Program-made: the position numbers and the translations under genes
DNA from: a bacterium
GTDB lineage: Bacteria > UBP15 > UBA6099 > DSWB01
DNA: 7,944 nucleotides
Direction of reading: 5' to 3'
NCBI GenBank assembly: GCA_020061125.1
Contig: JAGUYV010000269.1
Coordinates: 1 to 7,944, forward strand
Shown: positions 1-6,325 of the stretch, one piece after another
Position numbering within the stretch: position 1 is the first letter of the stretch
How the letters are laid out: each line of letters opens with the position of its first letter
The notes under the pieces: model-generated
The model's input: only the letters and a program-made list of their open reading frames with translations
What the model was told of the DNA's origin: nothing
Database searches by the model: none

Positions 1-81
1 GGCGTGCGGCGCGGTTCCGCGGCAGCACAGGCCTGTGAACACGAGCGCGGCCAGCGCCAGGGCGATTCCCGTGCGTTTCAT
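1..81 (-). CDS. N-terminus of an exported protein (partial, runs off the left edge)
   Basis: Only the first 27 codons are in the window. They begin MKRTG, continue with a hydrophobic stretch of Ala, Leu, Val and Phe (residues 6-18), and then two cysteines (C19, C20). This is a typical bacterial signal peptide. The cysteines suggest a lipoprotein, but the residues before them (T-G-L-C) are not a proper lipobox, so cleavage by signal peptidase I is equally possible. The start is well supported: a GGAGGA Shine-Dalgarno (89-94) lies 7 nt upstream, and a perfect TATAAT is found further up (129-134). The gene follows the pentapeptide-repeat gene on the same strand after 92 nt and could be co-transcribed with it or read from its own promoter. 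The mature part is outside the window, so no function can be given. Confidence 0.75.
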   Translation of the reverse strand, partial: MKRTGIALALAALVFTGLCCRGTAPHA

Positions 82-88
82 GGCGGAG

Positions 89-134
89 TCCTCCGTGCAT
101 GCCCGGCGGGCATGCGTACTGTGCTTTCATTATA
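89..134 (-). promoter_or_regulatory. Promoter -10, leader hairpin and ribosome binding site of the left-edge gene
   Basis: On the minus strand there is a perfect TATAAT (129-134) without a convincing -35 at normal spacing. Transcription would start near 122. Right after it lies a perfect inverted repeat with 8-bp arms GCATGCCC and GGGCATGC and a 3-nt loop (97-115). The GGAGGA Shine-Dalgarno (89-94) follows only 2 nt beyond the hairpin. The hairpin would form at the very 5' end of the mRNA and abut the ribosome site, or the DNA palindrome could be an operator just downstream of the promoter. Confidence 0.5.
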
Positions 135-173
135 CCGGGAGAGCGCGCGGCGGGGAACAGGCGCGCGGCGTCG

Positions 174-1442
174 TCACCACTTGCAGGGGCCGGGGAGCGC
201 GTCGGGGCAGATGGTTTTTTCGTCGGTCTTGATGTTGTGCATGATGAGCAGTTTGTCCACGATGGCGCCTTCGAGGTTCGCGCCGCGCAGATCGGTGTTG
301 TCGAGGCCCGCGCCCAGGAGCACGGCGTTTCGCAGGCTTGCGCCCTGAAAATAGGAACCGAACAGGCGCGCGGCGCGGCGCTGGGGCCTGTCCGGGCTGC
401 GCATCTGCGCGCTGTCCAGAACGGCTTTTTCGAAATCGCAGTACACAAAAGCAGCGTTGTCCAGAATCGCATCCTGAAGGACTGCGCCGGAGAAGTCCGA
501 ATTGTGCGCATCGAACCCGGCCATGTTCGCGCCCGCAAGATTTGCGCCTGTGAAAAACGAGTCGTGCGCCCTGGCGTTGGACAGGTCCGCGCCCTCGAGG
601 TTTTGTCCGGCCAGGGTCACGCGGTCGAGCACGGCTTTGCGGAGCGTTGCGCCCGTGAAATCCGCCCCGGCCAGGCGCGCGCCGGTGAGGTCCGCAAAAG
701 AAAAATCCGCGCGCGAGAAATCGCCGCCTTCGAGAAATGCATCGCGCAGATTCACGGTCTGCAGGTCGCAACCCGGGCATTTGCCGAACACCTGCGCCAG
801 CCACAGATTGCCCCCGGCGCGCGTGCCGAAATATTGCAGGTACTTCATGGCGCTGTTGTCATAGGGGGTCTCGTATTCGGCCTGCCACCAGTCGTCGCCG
901 TTGTAGAAATGCACGGCGCTGTGATAGCGGAACCAGCCGTTGTTCGCACCGCGCCACAGCCAGCCGTGGTCCTGGAGGTGATAGAAGATGCGCACATGCA
1001 GCGCGTGCCAGCCCGGCTCGGGCAGCCCGGCGCCGTGCTGCAGGGTGATGTCGCAGTTTTTGAGATAGCCGTAGGGGATGGCGGGATAGGACACGCGGCC
1101 GTCGGGACTCCAGCCGTCGAGCAGATAGATCATGCGGTGCGTGAGTCCGCGCTCGAATGCGGAACCCTCGGATTTGAGCCGCAGGGAGAGGCCGCAGACT
1201 TCGAGCCGCGCCTCGGCCCGAGTGTCCGCGCCGCGCGCGTTGCCGGTGCGCACCTCCACGGCCAGAGCGTCAATGATGTCCCGCGGCCTGGGGTCCGGAT
1301 GGGCCGCGATGATCCGTGAATCCGGCAGGGTCCATACGCGCGCCGGGTCCACGACCGGGCCGGCGCCGGCGCGCGCTCCGGCAAACACGAGGATCGCCAG
1401 AATCGCCGCTGTGCAACAGAACCGTTTCGAGAAACCGGGCAT
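174..1442 (-). CDS. Secreted pentapeptide-repeat protein with an unknown N-terminal domain
   Basis: The protein has 422 residues. Residues 1-26 are a Sec signal peptide (positive FSKR, a hydrophobic core, then AGARAGA). Residues 30-220 form a region rich in Trp, Tyr and His around 105-210 that I do not recognise. From about 226 to 396 runs a series of A(D/N)LxxA-type pentapeptides (NLRDA, ADLTGARLAGADF, ANLAGANMAG, ADLRGANLEGA-like). These are interrupted at about 346-360 by a Pro/Arg-rich insert. Such repeats fold as a right-handed quadrilateral beta-helix, which usually acts as a binding surface rather than an enzyme. The short tail (397-422) has two cysteines. The open frame continues far upstream, antisense to the dehydrogenase gene. 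I chose the ATG at 1442 because it starts the signal peptide and has GGGAG (1452-1456) 9 nt upstream. It is probably periplasmic or surface-exposed; the role is unknown. Confidence 0.85.
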   Translation of the reverse strand: MPGFSKRFCCTAAILAILVFAGARAGAGPVVDPARVWTLPDSRIIAAHPDPRPRDIIDALAVEVRTGNARGADTRAEARLEVCGLSLRLKSEGSAFERGLTHRMIYLLDGWSPDGRVSYPAIPYGYLKNCDITLQHGAGLPEPGWHALHVRIFYHLQDHGWLWRGANNGWFRYHSAVHFYNGDDWWQAEYETPYDNSAMKYLQYFGTRAGGNLWLAQVFGKCPGCDLQTVNLRDAFLEGGDFSRADFSFADLTGARLAGADFTGATLRKAVLDRVTLAGQNLEGADLSNARAHDSFFTGANLAGANMAGFDAHNSDFSGAVLQDAILDNAAFVYCDFEKAVLDSAQMRSPDRPQRRAARLFGSYFQGASLRNAVLLGAGLDNTDLRGANLEGAIVDKLLIMHNIKTDEKTICPDALPGPCKW

Positions 1443-1463
1443 GACGGAATGCTCCCGCGCATT

Positions 1464-1480
1464 GCGCGGCCGGGCCGCGC
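1464..1480 (-). promoter_or_regulatory. GC-rich hairpin in the leader of the pentapeptide-repeat gene
   Basis: A perfect inverted repeat, GCGCGGC / GCCGCGC with a 3-nt loop, lies between the proposed transcription start (about 1482) and the Shine-Dalgarno (1452-1456). In the mRNA it would be a 7-bp GC stem at the extreme 5' end. A role in mRNA stability or translation control is inference. Confidence 0.45.
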
Positions 1481-1488
1481 TTGCCGAT

Positions 1489-1517
1489 ATTCTATCAGCA
1501 ATCCGGCCATATATGAA
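1489..1517 (-). promoter_or_regulatory. Promoter of the pentapeptide-repeat gene
   Basis: On the minus strand, TTCATA (1512-1517; 4 of 6 to TTGACA) is followed after 17 nt by TAGAAT (1489-1494). TGA directly before the -10 gives an extended -10 (TGnTAGAAT). The predicted start is about 1482, giving a leader of about 40 nt. Its -35 overlaps the -35 proposed for the divergent dehydrogenase promoter. Confidence 0.5.
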
Positions 1518-1541
1518 AGAGTGCGCGCGATCTGGTAAAAT
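1513..1541 (+). promoter_or_regulatory. Promoter of the dehydrogenase gene
   Basis: ATGAAA (1513-1518; 4 of 6 to TTGACA) is followed after 17 nt by TAAAAT (1536-1541). TGG before it makes an extended -10. The predicted start is near 1548. The leader then holds a 5-bp inverted repeat, GCGGC (1548-1552) with GCCGC (1570-1574), ahead of the Shine-Dalgarno at 1579-1584. Confidence 0.5.
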
Positions 1542-1592
1542 AAGACAGCGGCTAAGGCGTCGCGAGGCGGCCGCAACCCGGAGGTGTTCCCC

Positions 1593-2618
1593 ATGAAAAA
1601 TACCATGAAGGCGCTGATATTCCCGGAGCCTTGGAAGGTGGAATGCGTGGAGATTCCCATTCCCGAGCCAGGGCCGCACGATGTGCTCGCCCGGGTGGTG
1701 AGCTGCGGCATCTGCGGCTCGGATGTGGGCATCTACGAGGGCGGGCACTGGATTGTGGCGCACGGACCTGGAGGGCACGGGCACGAGAGCGGGTGCGAAG
1801 TGGTGGCCGTGGGGGACAGGGTTGACGGGATAAAGCCCGGGGACCGCGTGGCGCGCATGGGCGCGTGCTATGCGCAGTACACCACCGAGGTGAATGTGGT
1901 GGGGCACGGTCAGGATCAGGCCACGGGCGCGCTGCCCATCGTGCGCAATGATCTCACATGCGACGAGATTTCCTTTGCGGACGCCGTGGGGTGCGCGCTG
2001 AACTGCGCCGAGCGCGCCGAGCTGGACCGCATCAAAGGAAGGAAACCCCGCGCGGTCATTCTCGGGCTTGGACCCATAGGTCTGATCCTCGCGCGCATTC
2101 TGGCCATGCGCGGCGTGGAGGTGGCGGCGTCGGAGCCGTTCGCGCACAAGCGCGTGCTCGCGGCCGGGTCCGGGGTCAGGGTGTTCAATCCCTGCGAGTT
2201 CACCCGCGCGCGCCACGGCCGCGAGACTTATGTGGATGCGATTCTCGAGGATTTCGGCCCGGCCGATGCGGTGTTCGAGATGGTGGGGCACAACCAGACC
2301 CTGCTCGACGCCATTGCCCTGGTGCGGCCCGGATTCCGCGTGCTGGTGTTCGGCGCGCAGAGCATGCAGATGATCCCGTACAAGGAATGCCGGCTCAAGG
2401 GCGCGGAGCTGGTGTATCCCGAGGCCATGGTGAATTCCAAGAGCGGCGTGGATTACTGGACCCCGGCGCTGGATCTTCTTTCCGGGAAGAACGGCCCCAA
2501 ATTGCAGGTCATGGATTTAATCACGGATCGTGTGACCCTGGAGCAGGCCATGCATGCGTTCGAGCATTACAACCGCGAGGGATGGATCAAGATTATCGTG
2601 GAGCCGAACAGGGACTGA
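1593..2618 (+). CDS. Medium-chain zinc-type alcohol/polyol dehydrogenase-like oxidoreductase
   Basis: The protein has 341 residues, the usual length of the MDR (zinc-type alcohol dehydrogenase) superfamily. This family oxidises alcohols or polyols, or reduces carbonyls, with NAD(P). The N-terminal catalytic domain shows CGICGSD (residues 38-44; C41 as zinc ligand) and GHE (63-65; H64, E65). A later conserved KPGDRV (81-86) is typical. The third zinc ligand is less clear: sorbitol/threonine dehydrogenases have an E-P-L motif where this protein has D130-A-V-G-C134. The Rossmann fold follows, with GLGPIG (158-163) and a possible ribose-binding E181. The four-cysteine structural-zinc loop of classical ADHs is missing; residues 88-100 keep one Cys. 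An open GTG at 1584 exists, but CGGAGG (1579-1584) lies 8 nt before the ATG at 1593, so I start there. The substrate cannot be read from the sequence. The gene stands alone between divergent and convergent neighbours. Confidence 0.88.
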   Translation: MKNTMKALIFPEPWKVECVEIPIPEPGPHDVLARVVSCGICGSDVGIYEGGHWIVAHGPGGHGHESGCEVVAVGDRVDGIKPGDRVARMGACYAQYTTEVNVVGHGQDQATGALPIVRNDLTCDEISFADAVGCALNCAERAELDRIKGRKPRAVILGLGPIGLILARILAMRGVEVAASEPFAHKRVLAAGSGVRVFNPCEFTRARHGRETYVDAILEDFGPADAVFEMVGHNQTLLDAIALVRPGFRVLVFGAQSMQMIPYKECRLKGAELVYPEAMVNSKSGVDYWTPALDLLSGKNGPKLQVMDLITDRVTLEQAMHAFEHYNREGWIKIIVEPNRD

Positions 2619-2634
2619 CGGGCCGCCCGCGCGG

Positions 2635-2678
2635 AAAAAACAGGACCGGCGGCGCGGACGCCGAAGCGCCCGGCCGCC
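2635..2678 (-). terminator. Rho-independent terminator of the porin gene
   Basis: Read on the minus strand, a stem of 6 bp (GGCGGC with GCCGCC, 2673-2678 and 2648-2653) continues through a small internal loop. A second 6-bp stem (GGGCGC with GCGTCC) is closed by a C(UUCG)G tetraloop (2662-2665). After GGTCCTG comes a run of six T (2635-2640). This is a strong intrinsic terminator, about 90 nt beyond the porin stop. One pair is G-U in the minus transcript but A-C in the plus transcript, and the plus strand has no T run after the stem. It therefore serves the minus strand only. No terminator is apparent for the convergent dehydrogenase gene. Confidence 0.8.
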
Positions 2679-2768
2679 AATCCGGCTCCAAAGAGGCAAA
2701 GTCCGATGCTGCTCTGAAGGTTCGAGGAACGCCGCGCCGCGCGTCCCATTGTCAATCAGCAATTCTTC

Positions 2769-3494
2769 TCACAGTGAAAACCCGAACCCCACGCCGAACC
2801 AGAACTCGTTGTCCGGGTTCACCGTGTCTTCGGGCGTGATGACATAGTTGATGGATGGCGTGATGTCCACGGACCCGGATGTGAAGGTCATGGACAGGCC
2901 GATGTCAATGTCGCTGACGCCGGATTGCGCGCCCCACTGGGTGTCGTTGTATCCCACGCCCAGGCCGAGAGCCAGGGGCGGCGTGGACTCGTCATCCGCA
3001 AGCGTGAATTCCGTGCTTCCGCCCAGGAAGTAGTAGGTTCCGTCGCCCGCTTCCCAGTCGTGATAAATCTTCAAAGACGGGCTTAAGAGCGCGTCGGGCC
3101 AGGCCACGCCGATGAACGCTTCGCTGCTCTCTGTCTGGGCTTCCGCCGCGGACACCACGCTGGGGAATGTGTAGTGCGTGTATCCGGTGGAGAATTCGGC
3201 GTCCCCGGAGATCTTTGTTGCGTAACGCAGAGTGTAGTCCAGCTCGTCAATCTGCGGGTCGCCGTCCAGGGCGTAGCTGCCCCAGACATCGAACGCCATG
3301 CCCGAGGGCCAGGCCACGGTGACGCCGCCCTGCATTGCAGGCTCATTGGATGGCGCAAGGTCCCAGCCGCGCCAGATGTACTTGCTCACATAACTCAAAC
3401 TTCCGCTGGTTTCCACAGCGCCCAGCGCGCCCTTTCCCGTGCTCACGAGCAGCAGCACGGCCAGCGGCATTGCCATCAGTACAGTCCTTTTCAT
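2769..3494 (-). CDS. TorF-like putative outer-membrane porin
   Basis: The protein has 241 residues. A signal peptide (1-26: MKRT, a hydrophobic core, then KGALGA) precedes a beta-rich mature chain with many alternating hydrophobic and aromatic strands and Gly-rich turns. It ends in FWFGVGFGFSL, an outer-membrane-type final strand, though with Leu rather than the usual Phe as last residue. The start of the mature part (SGSLSYVSKYIWRGWD, 30-45, then AMQGGV, 53-58) matches the YxxRGxS...PALQGG signature of the TorF family of putative porins (about 220-250 residues). It should insert in the outer membrane as a barrel; the solute is unknown. The ATG at 3494 has GGGAGGA (3505-3511) 10 nt upstream. 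The gene is transcribed alone, convergent with the dehydrogenase, and ends at a clear terminator. Confidence 0.82.
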   Translation of the reverse strand: MKRTVLMAMPLAVLLLVSTGKGALGAVETSGSLSYVSKYIWRGWDLAPSNEPAMQGGVTVAWPSGMAFDVWGSYALDGDPQIDELDYTLRYATKISGDAEFSTGYTHYTFPSVVSAAEAQTESSEAFIGVAWPDALLSPSLKIYHDWEAGDGTYYFLGGSTEFTLADDESTPPLALGLGVGYNDTQWGAQSGVSDIDIGLSMTFTSGSVDITPSINYVITPEDTVNPDNEFWFGVGFGFSL

Positions 3495-3760
3495 GGTGAT
3501 TCAATCCTCCCTGGATCAGTGTGTGTTTCCCGCTTGCGCGAGTATTCGGCTGTGTGATTCATCCCGTGCACGGAGATCCTTTCACAGCGGGTTGCAGAGA
3601 TATTAGGAAAATTCGTGCCATGCCCGATTCAGCGGGGCTGCAGACAACGAAAACCTGCTGGAGACGCGCAAAAACCGCTTATGGCAAGAGGTATTTTTTG
3701 TTAAAGAAATTTTCAGGCGCTTTCTTGCGTCACGACCGCGCGGCCCGTGGTGCGCACCAT

Positions 3761-3800
3761 ATTGTTCCGTTTGGATCTGCGCGAAACAAAATTGTTCCGC
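3761..3800. promoter_or_regulatory. Operator-like repeats upstream of the tgt promoter
   Basis: ATTGTTCCG occurs twice in direct orientation (3761-3769 and 3791-3799), exactly 30 bp apart, close to three DNA turns. The second copy is half of an inverted repeat with arms GCGAAACAA and TTGTTCCGC around a 2-bp centre (3781-3800; one mismatch in nine). The group lies about 50-90 bp upstream of the predicted tgt start, a normal place for an activator or remote repressor. No known regulator is recognised from the motif. Confidence 0.35.
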
Positions 3801-3818
3801 TCGGCAGGACCGTTTTGG

Positions 3819-3882
3819 TGGACAGGGCGCACATGCGGCTATAATATCCCGTAAGCAGCGCGCGCCGCGCGCTGCGGGAAGG
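3819..3882 (+). promoter_or_regulatory. Promoter, leader hairpin and ribosome binding site of the tgt run
   Basis: A perfect TATAAT (3840-3845) is preceded by TGGACA (3819-3824; 5 of 6 to the -35 consensus), with a rather short 15-nt spacer. Transcription should start near 3852. A perfect 9-bp inverted repeat, GCAGCGCGC / GCGCGCTGC with a 3-nt loop (3855-3875), follows at once. A GGGAAGG ribosome site (3876-3882) comes next, 7 nt before the ATG. The hairpin touches the ribosome site and would sit at the 5' end of the mRNA. Confidence 0.6.
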
Positions 3883-3889
3883 CGGCGGC

Positions 3890-4993
3890 ATGGATTTTCA
3901 GGTACAGGCAATGGACGGGGCGTTGCGCGCCGGGCGGTGCGATCTGCCGCGCGGCGGGTTCCAGACCCCCGTTTTCATGCCCGTGGGCACGCGCGCCACG
4001 GTCAAGGCCCTTGGCCCCGAGGACCTCGAAGCAATCGGCGCCGGCATCATCCTGTCCAACGCATATCACCTGTATCTGCGGCCCGGCGCGGACATCATCG
4101 AGCGGCTCGGCGGCGTGCAGCGCTTCATGGGCTGGGACCGCCTGGTTCTCACCGACAGCGGCGGATACCAGATCTTCAGTCTCAAGGAATTGCGGAAAAT
4201 TCGTGACGACGGCGTGGAGTTCAAGTCCATAGTGGACGGGTCCGCGCACTTCATGACGCCCGAGGACAACATGCGGCTGCAGCGCGCGCTGGGGTCCGAC
4301 ATCGTGATGGCGTTCGATGTGTGCCCCGGTGCGGACGCGCCGCGCGAGGAAGTGGTGCGCGCACTGGAGCTGACCACGGCGTGGCTGCGCCGGTGCGCGG
4401 CCGTGGAGCTTCAGCCGCATCAGCGCCTGTTCGGCATTGTGCAGGGCGGGCTGGACAAGTCTCTGCGCCGCCGTTCGGCAGAAGAGCTTATTGCCCTGGA
4501 CCTGCCCGGTTACGCCATCGGCGGCCTGTCCGTGGGCGAGTCCCAGGAGCAAATGCTCGAGATTGCGGAATACACGGCCGCACTGCTGCCGCCGCACAAG
4601 CCCCGGTATCTCATGGGTGTGGGCATGCCGCTGGACATCGTGCGCGCGGCCGCGGTTGGCATAGACATGTTCGACTGCGTGCTGCCCACGCGCATGGCGC
4701 GCAACGGCACGGTGTTCACGCCAACCGGGCGGCTCACCATTCGCGCGGGCGCATGCAAGGACGACCCGCGGCCCATCCAGGAGGATTGCCCGTGCCCGGC
4801 CTGCCGCAGATTCTCGCGCGCCTACATCCGGCACCTGTTCAACGCGGGTGAAATCATGGGGCCGCGCCTGGCCACATTACACAATCTCACCTTTTATGCT
4901 ACAATGATGCATCACATGCGCGAAGCCGCGCTCCAGGGCCGGTTCGCGCAATGGCAACACGATTTTGAAACTTCGTATCAGAGTGGAGGATAA
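3890..4993 (+). CDS. tgt: tRNA-guanine transglycosylase (queuosine tRNA biosynthesis)
   Basis: This enzyme swaps guanine-34 in the anticodon of tRNAs for Asp, Asn, His and Tyr with the queuosine precursor preQ1, in the cytoplasm. The 367-residue protein is close to the usual bacterial length (about 375) and carries all family hallmarks. These include TDSGGYQ (88-94) with catalytic D89, AFDVCP (141-146) with D143, and the substrate-pocket GIVQGG (182-187) and GGLSVGE (211-217). GIDMFDCVLPTR (257-268) contains the expected nucleophile D262, followed by ARNG. The zinc site is CPCPAC (C300, C302, C305) plus H331 in HNL. Relative to E. coli Tgt the C-terminal ligands are shifted by a constant two residues, so the core is intact. 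The start at 3890 follows a GGGAAGG ribosome site. yajC begins 3 nt after the stop, indicating translational coupling. Confidence 0.97.
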   Translation: MDFQVQAMDGALRAGRCDLPRGGFQTPVFMPVGTRATVKALGPEDLEAIGAGIILSNAYHLYLRPGADIIERLGGVQRFMGWDRLVLTDSGGYQIFSLKELRKIRDDGVEFKSIVDGSAHFMTPEDNMRLQRALGSDIVMAFDVCPGADAPREEVVRALELTTAWLRRCAAVELQPHQRLFGIVQGGLDKSLRRRSAEELIALDLPGYAIGGLSVGESQEQMLEIAEYTAALLPPHKPRYLMGVGMPLDIVRAAAVGIDMFDCVLPTRMARNGTVFTPTGRLTIRAGACKDDPRPIQEDCPCPACRRFSRAYIRHLFNAGEIMGPRLATLHNLTFYATMMHHMREAALQGRFAQWQHDFETSYQSGG

Positions 4994-4996
4994 AAA

Positions 4997-5320
4997 GTGT
5001 TTGAACTGATTCCCGGCCTCGCCGGCGGCGGCCTGGCCCAGGCAAAGGGCATGGACATGTCCTTTTTCATCATGCTTGGCGGCATGATCCTCATTTTCTA
5101 TTTCATGCTCATCCGCCCCCAGAAACAGCAGCAGAAGAAACACGACGACATGATCAAGTCCCTTCAGAAGGGCGACAAGATCCTGACCCGCGGCGGCGTA
5201 TACGGCACCATCGAGAAAGTCACCGAGCACAGCCTGCGTGTGAAGGTGGCCGAGAATGTGGTGCTGCGCATGACCAAAAGCGCGGTGGCCAGCAAGACCT
5301 CTGTGGACGAAGCCGAGTAA
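4997..5320 (+). CDS. yajC: YajC, Sec translocase accessory membrane protein
   Basis: The 107-residue protein has the standard YajC plan. A short N-terminal segment is followed by one transmembrane helix (about 22-39), then the signature FYFMLIRPQKQQQKK (34-48) and a cytoplasmic domain with LQKGDKILTRGGVYGTI (56-72). YajC associates with SecD-SecF and the SecYEG channel in the inner membrane. The start codon is GTG, supported by GGAGGA (4985-4990) 6 nt upstream and overlapping the end of tgt; no other start would keep the N-terminal segment. tgt-yajC is a widely conserved pair, normally followed by secD and secF. Here a SPOR-domain gene follows instead after 159 nt. Confidence 0.96.
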   Translation: MFELIPGLAGGGLAQAKGMDMSFFIMLGGMILIFYFMLIRPQKQQQKKHDDMIKSLQKGDKILTRGGVYGTIEKVTEHSLRVKVAENVVLRMTKSAVASKTSVDEAE

Positions 5321-5396
5321 CCGGCGATGGATGCGGGCCGGAGCCTGCGGCCGCGTCATTTCCGCGTGAATTAATGGATAGTGGTTATACGGCCCG

Positions 5397-5420
5397 AGCC
5401 GGGCGCGCGTGCGCCGGGCT
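5397..5420 (+). terminator. Possible hairpin terminator or attenuator after yajC
   Basis: AGCC-G-GGCGC and GCGCC-G-GGCT form a 9-bp hairpin with one internal G-G mismatch and a GCGT loop, 77 nt after the yajC stop. The downstream strand is only moderately T-rich (ATTTGTGCTTTT), so termination would be partial at best. The hairpin also abuts the -35 region of the next promoter, so it could instead be a protein-binding site. Confidence 0.3.
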
Positions 5421-5440
5421 GCGGCATTTGTGCTTTTGCC

Positions 5441-5446
5441 TATAAT
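5441..5446 (+). promoter_or_regulatory. TATAAT promoter element of the SPOR gene
   Basis: A perfect TATAAT lies 33 nt upstream of the SPOR start codon, with no recognisable -35. The predicted start is near 5453 and leaves a leader of about 27 nt. It suggests that the SPOR gene and the genes after it can be transcribed independently of tgt-yajC. Confidence 0.45.
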
Positions 5447-5479
5447 GGAAACAAACCCTTTTTCGGGAGTGATGCGGGA

Positions 5480-6325
5480 ATGAAACGCCACACGCTGGAT
5501 CTGGAGCCTGGACGCAGTGCGCGCCGCGGGATCAATGCTACAGGCATACTTGCGGTCCTGGTTTTTTTCGCCGCGTCCATTGTCATAGGCAACTGGGCGG
5601 ACGGCAGGCTTCAGGCTCCGCGGCCCGCGGCGAAGCCGCGGGCATCCGGCGCGCCCCAAGCCGCCTCGCAATCTTCCGGCAAGGTCCAGACGCTGACCCT
5701 CGAACCGGAACGCGTTCCTGAAACTTCCGCGCAAGAACAAGCCGCGGACGAACCCGCGCAAGCCGCGCCGCGTGACTCCGCGCAATATGAGAACAACCTC
5801 GTAATCACGGATGCTCCGGTAAAACCGGCAAGGCAGCCCGCCCCCGCGGCTTCCCCGTCCGCAGCAGCCCCCGCAGCTTCCTCACGCCCCTCCCCTGCCC
5901 GCTCCGTTTCTCCCCCCGCGCCGCCGCAAGCCGCCGCGGCCGTCAAATCCGCCTCTCCCGCTCCAAAACCCCCGGCGCAGTCCAACCCCGCCATGAAACC
6001 CGCATCCTCCAAACCCACGGCCGTGAGCGCCGCGGCGCCGGACACGGTCGTGCGCGTCAAGCCCCCGGCCAACGCCTCGGCTTCGGACCCCTTCTATTCG
6101 GTGCGCCTCAACAAGGCCGAAAGCAAGGTCCTGGCCGATGTTGTCGCCGACACCCTCAAGAAGCACGGGTTCGACGATGCCGCCGCCGTGCGCACCCCGG
6201 ACGGCCAGTACTCGGTCAAGGTCGGAGATTTCAATTTCCGCTACGCCGCGGAAAACGCCAAAAAGCAACTCCAGGATCTCGGGTTCCAGGAGACTTACAT
6301 TGAGGAGAAGACCGTGGCGGAGTGA
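5480..6325 (+). CDS. Membrane-anchored SPOR-domain protein
   Basis: The 281-residue protein has a short cytoplasmic N-terminus and a single transmembrane helix (about 20-38). A long linker rich in Pro, Ala, Ser and Lys (about 43-202) follows, and then a C-terminal SPOR domain (about 204-277: FYSVRL, an amphipathic helix, GQYSVKVGDF, helix, LGFQETYI). SPOR domains bind the peptidoglycan strands stripped of stem peptides that occur at division sites, and the FtsN/DedD-like layout suggests a role in septation or wall remodelling. No catalytic domain is visible. The frame is open further upstream, but the ATG at 5480 has GGGAG (5465-5469) 10 nt before it, sits just after the TATAAT, and gives the canonical short N-terminus. 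Its TGA stop directly abuts the first heptad of the cassette that follows; the SPOR domain itself looks complete. Confidence 0.88.
   Translation: MKRHTLDLEPGRSARRGINATGILAVLVFFAASIVIGNWADGRLQAPRPAAKPRASGAPQAASQSSGKVQTLTLEPERVPETSAQEQAADEPAQAAPRDSAQYENNLVITDAPVKPARQPAPAASPSAAAPAASSRPSPARSVSPPAPPQAAAAVKSASPAPKPPAQSNPAMKPASSKPTAVSAAAPDTVVRVKPPANASASDPFYSVRLNKAESKVLADVVADTLKKHGFDDAAAVRTPDGQYSVKVGDFNFRYAAENAKKQLQDLGFQETYIEEKTVAE

Larger units (their letters stand above)
3495..3889. other. 395-bp gene-free region between the porin and tgt genes
   Basis: This divergent intergenic stretch holds no convincing gene; a 107-codon frame across it has no Shine-Dalgarno and no protein-like composition. Near the porin end, the minus-strand leader can form a 5-bp stem with a GCAA tetraloop (3529-3542). 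An AT-rich patch (about 3690-3714) contains, on the minus strand, TTAACA (3699-3704) and CATAAG (3678-3683) 15 nt apart. This is a weak candidate porin promoter that would leave a leader of roughly 175 nt. The tgt end carries an operator-like repeat, the TATAAT promoter and a strong leader hairpin, listed separately. Confidence 0.6.

Noticed and set aside
99-1319. A 406-codon open frame on the plus strand
   Set aside because: It is the antisense shadow of the pentapeptide-repeat gene. The translated sequence is a monotonous Val/Ala/Arg/Glu string without motifs, while the minus strand has a signal peptide, Shine-Dalgarno and repeats.
1443-2291. A 283-codon N-terminal extension of the pentapeptide-repeat protein on the minus strand
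   Set aside because: It would run antisense through the dehydrogenase gene and bury the signal peptide. High GC merely keeps the frame open.
2621-2640. CCGC-GCGG hairpin followed by six A on the plus strand as a terminator of the dehydrogenase gene
   Set aside because: The tract after the stem is A, not T, on the plus strand, and the stem is only 4 bp; the A run belongs to the minus-strand terminator.
3521-3844. A 107-codon plus-strand frame in the gap before tgt
   Set aside because: It has no Shine-Dalgarno, no domain and overlaps both the porin leader and the tgt promoter.
3839-4834. A 331-codon minus-strand frame
   Set aside because: It lies opposite tgt, whose catalytic and zinc residues are all intact; the antisense product has no recognisable motif.
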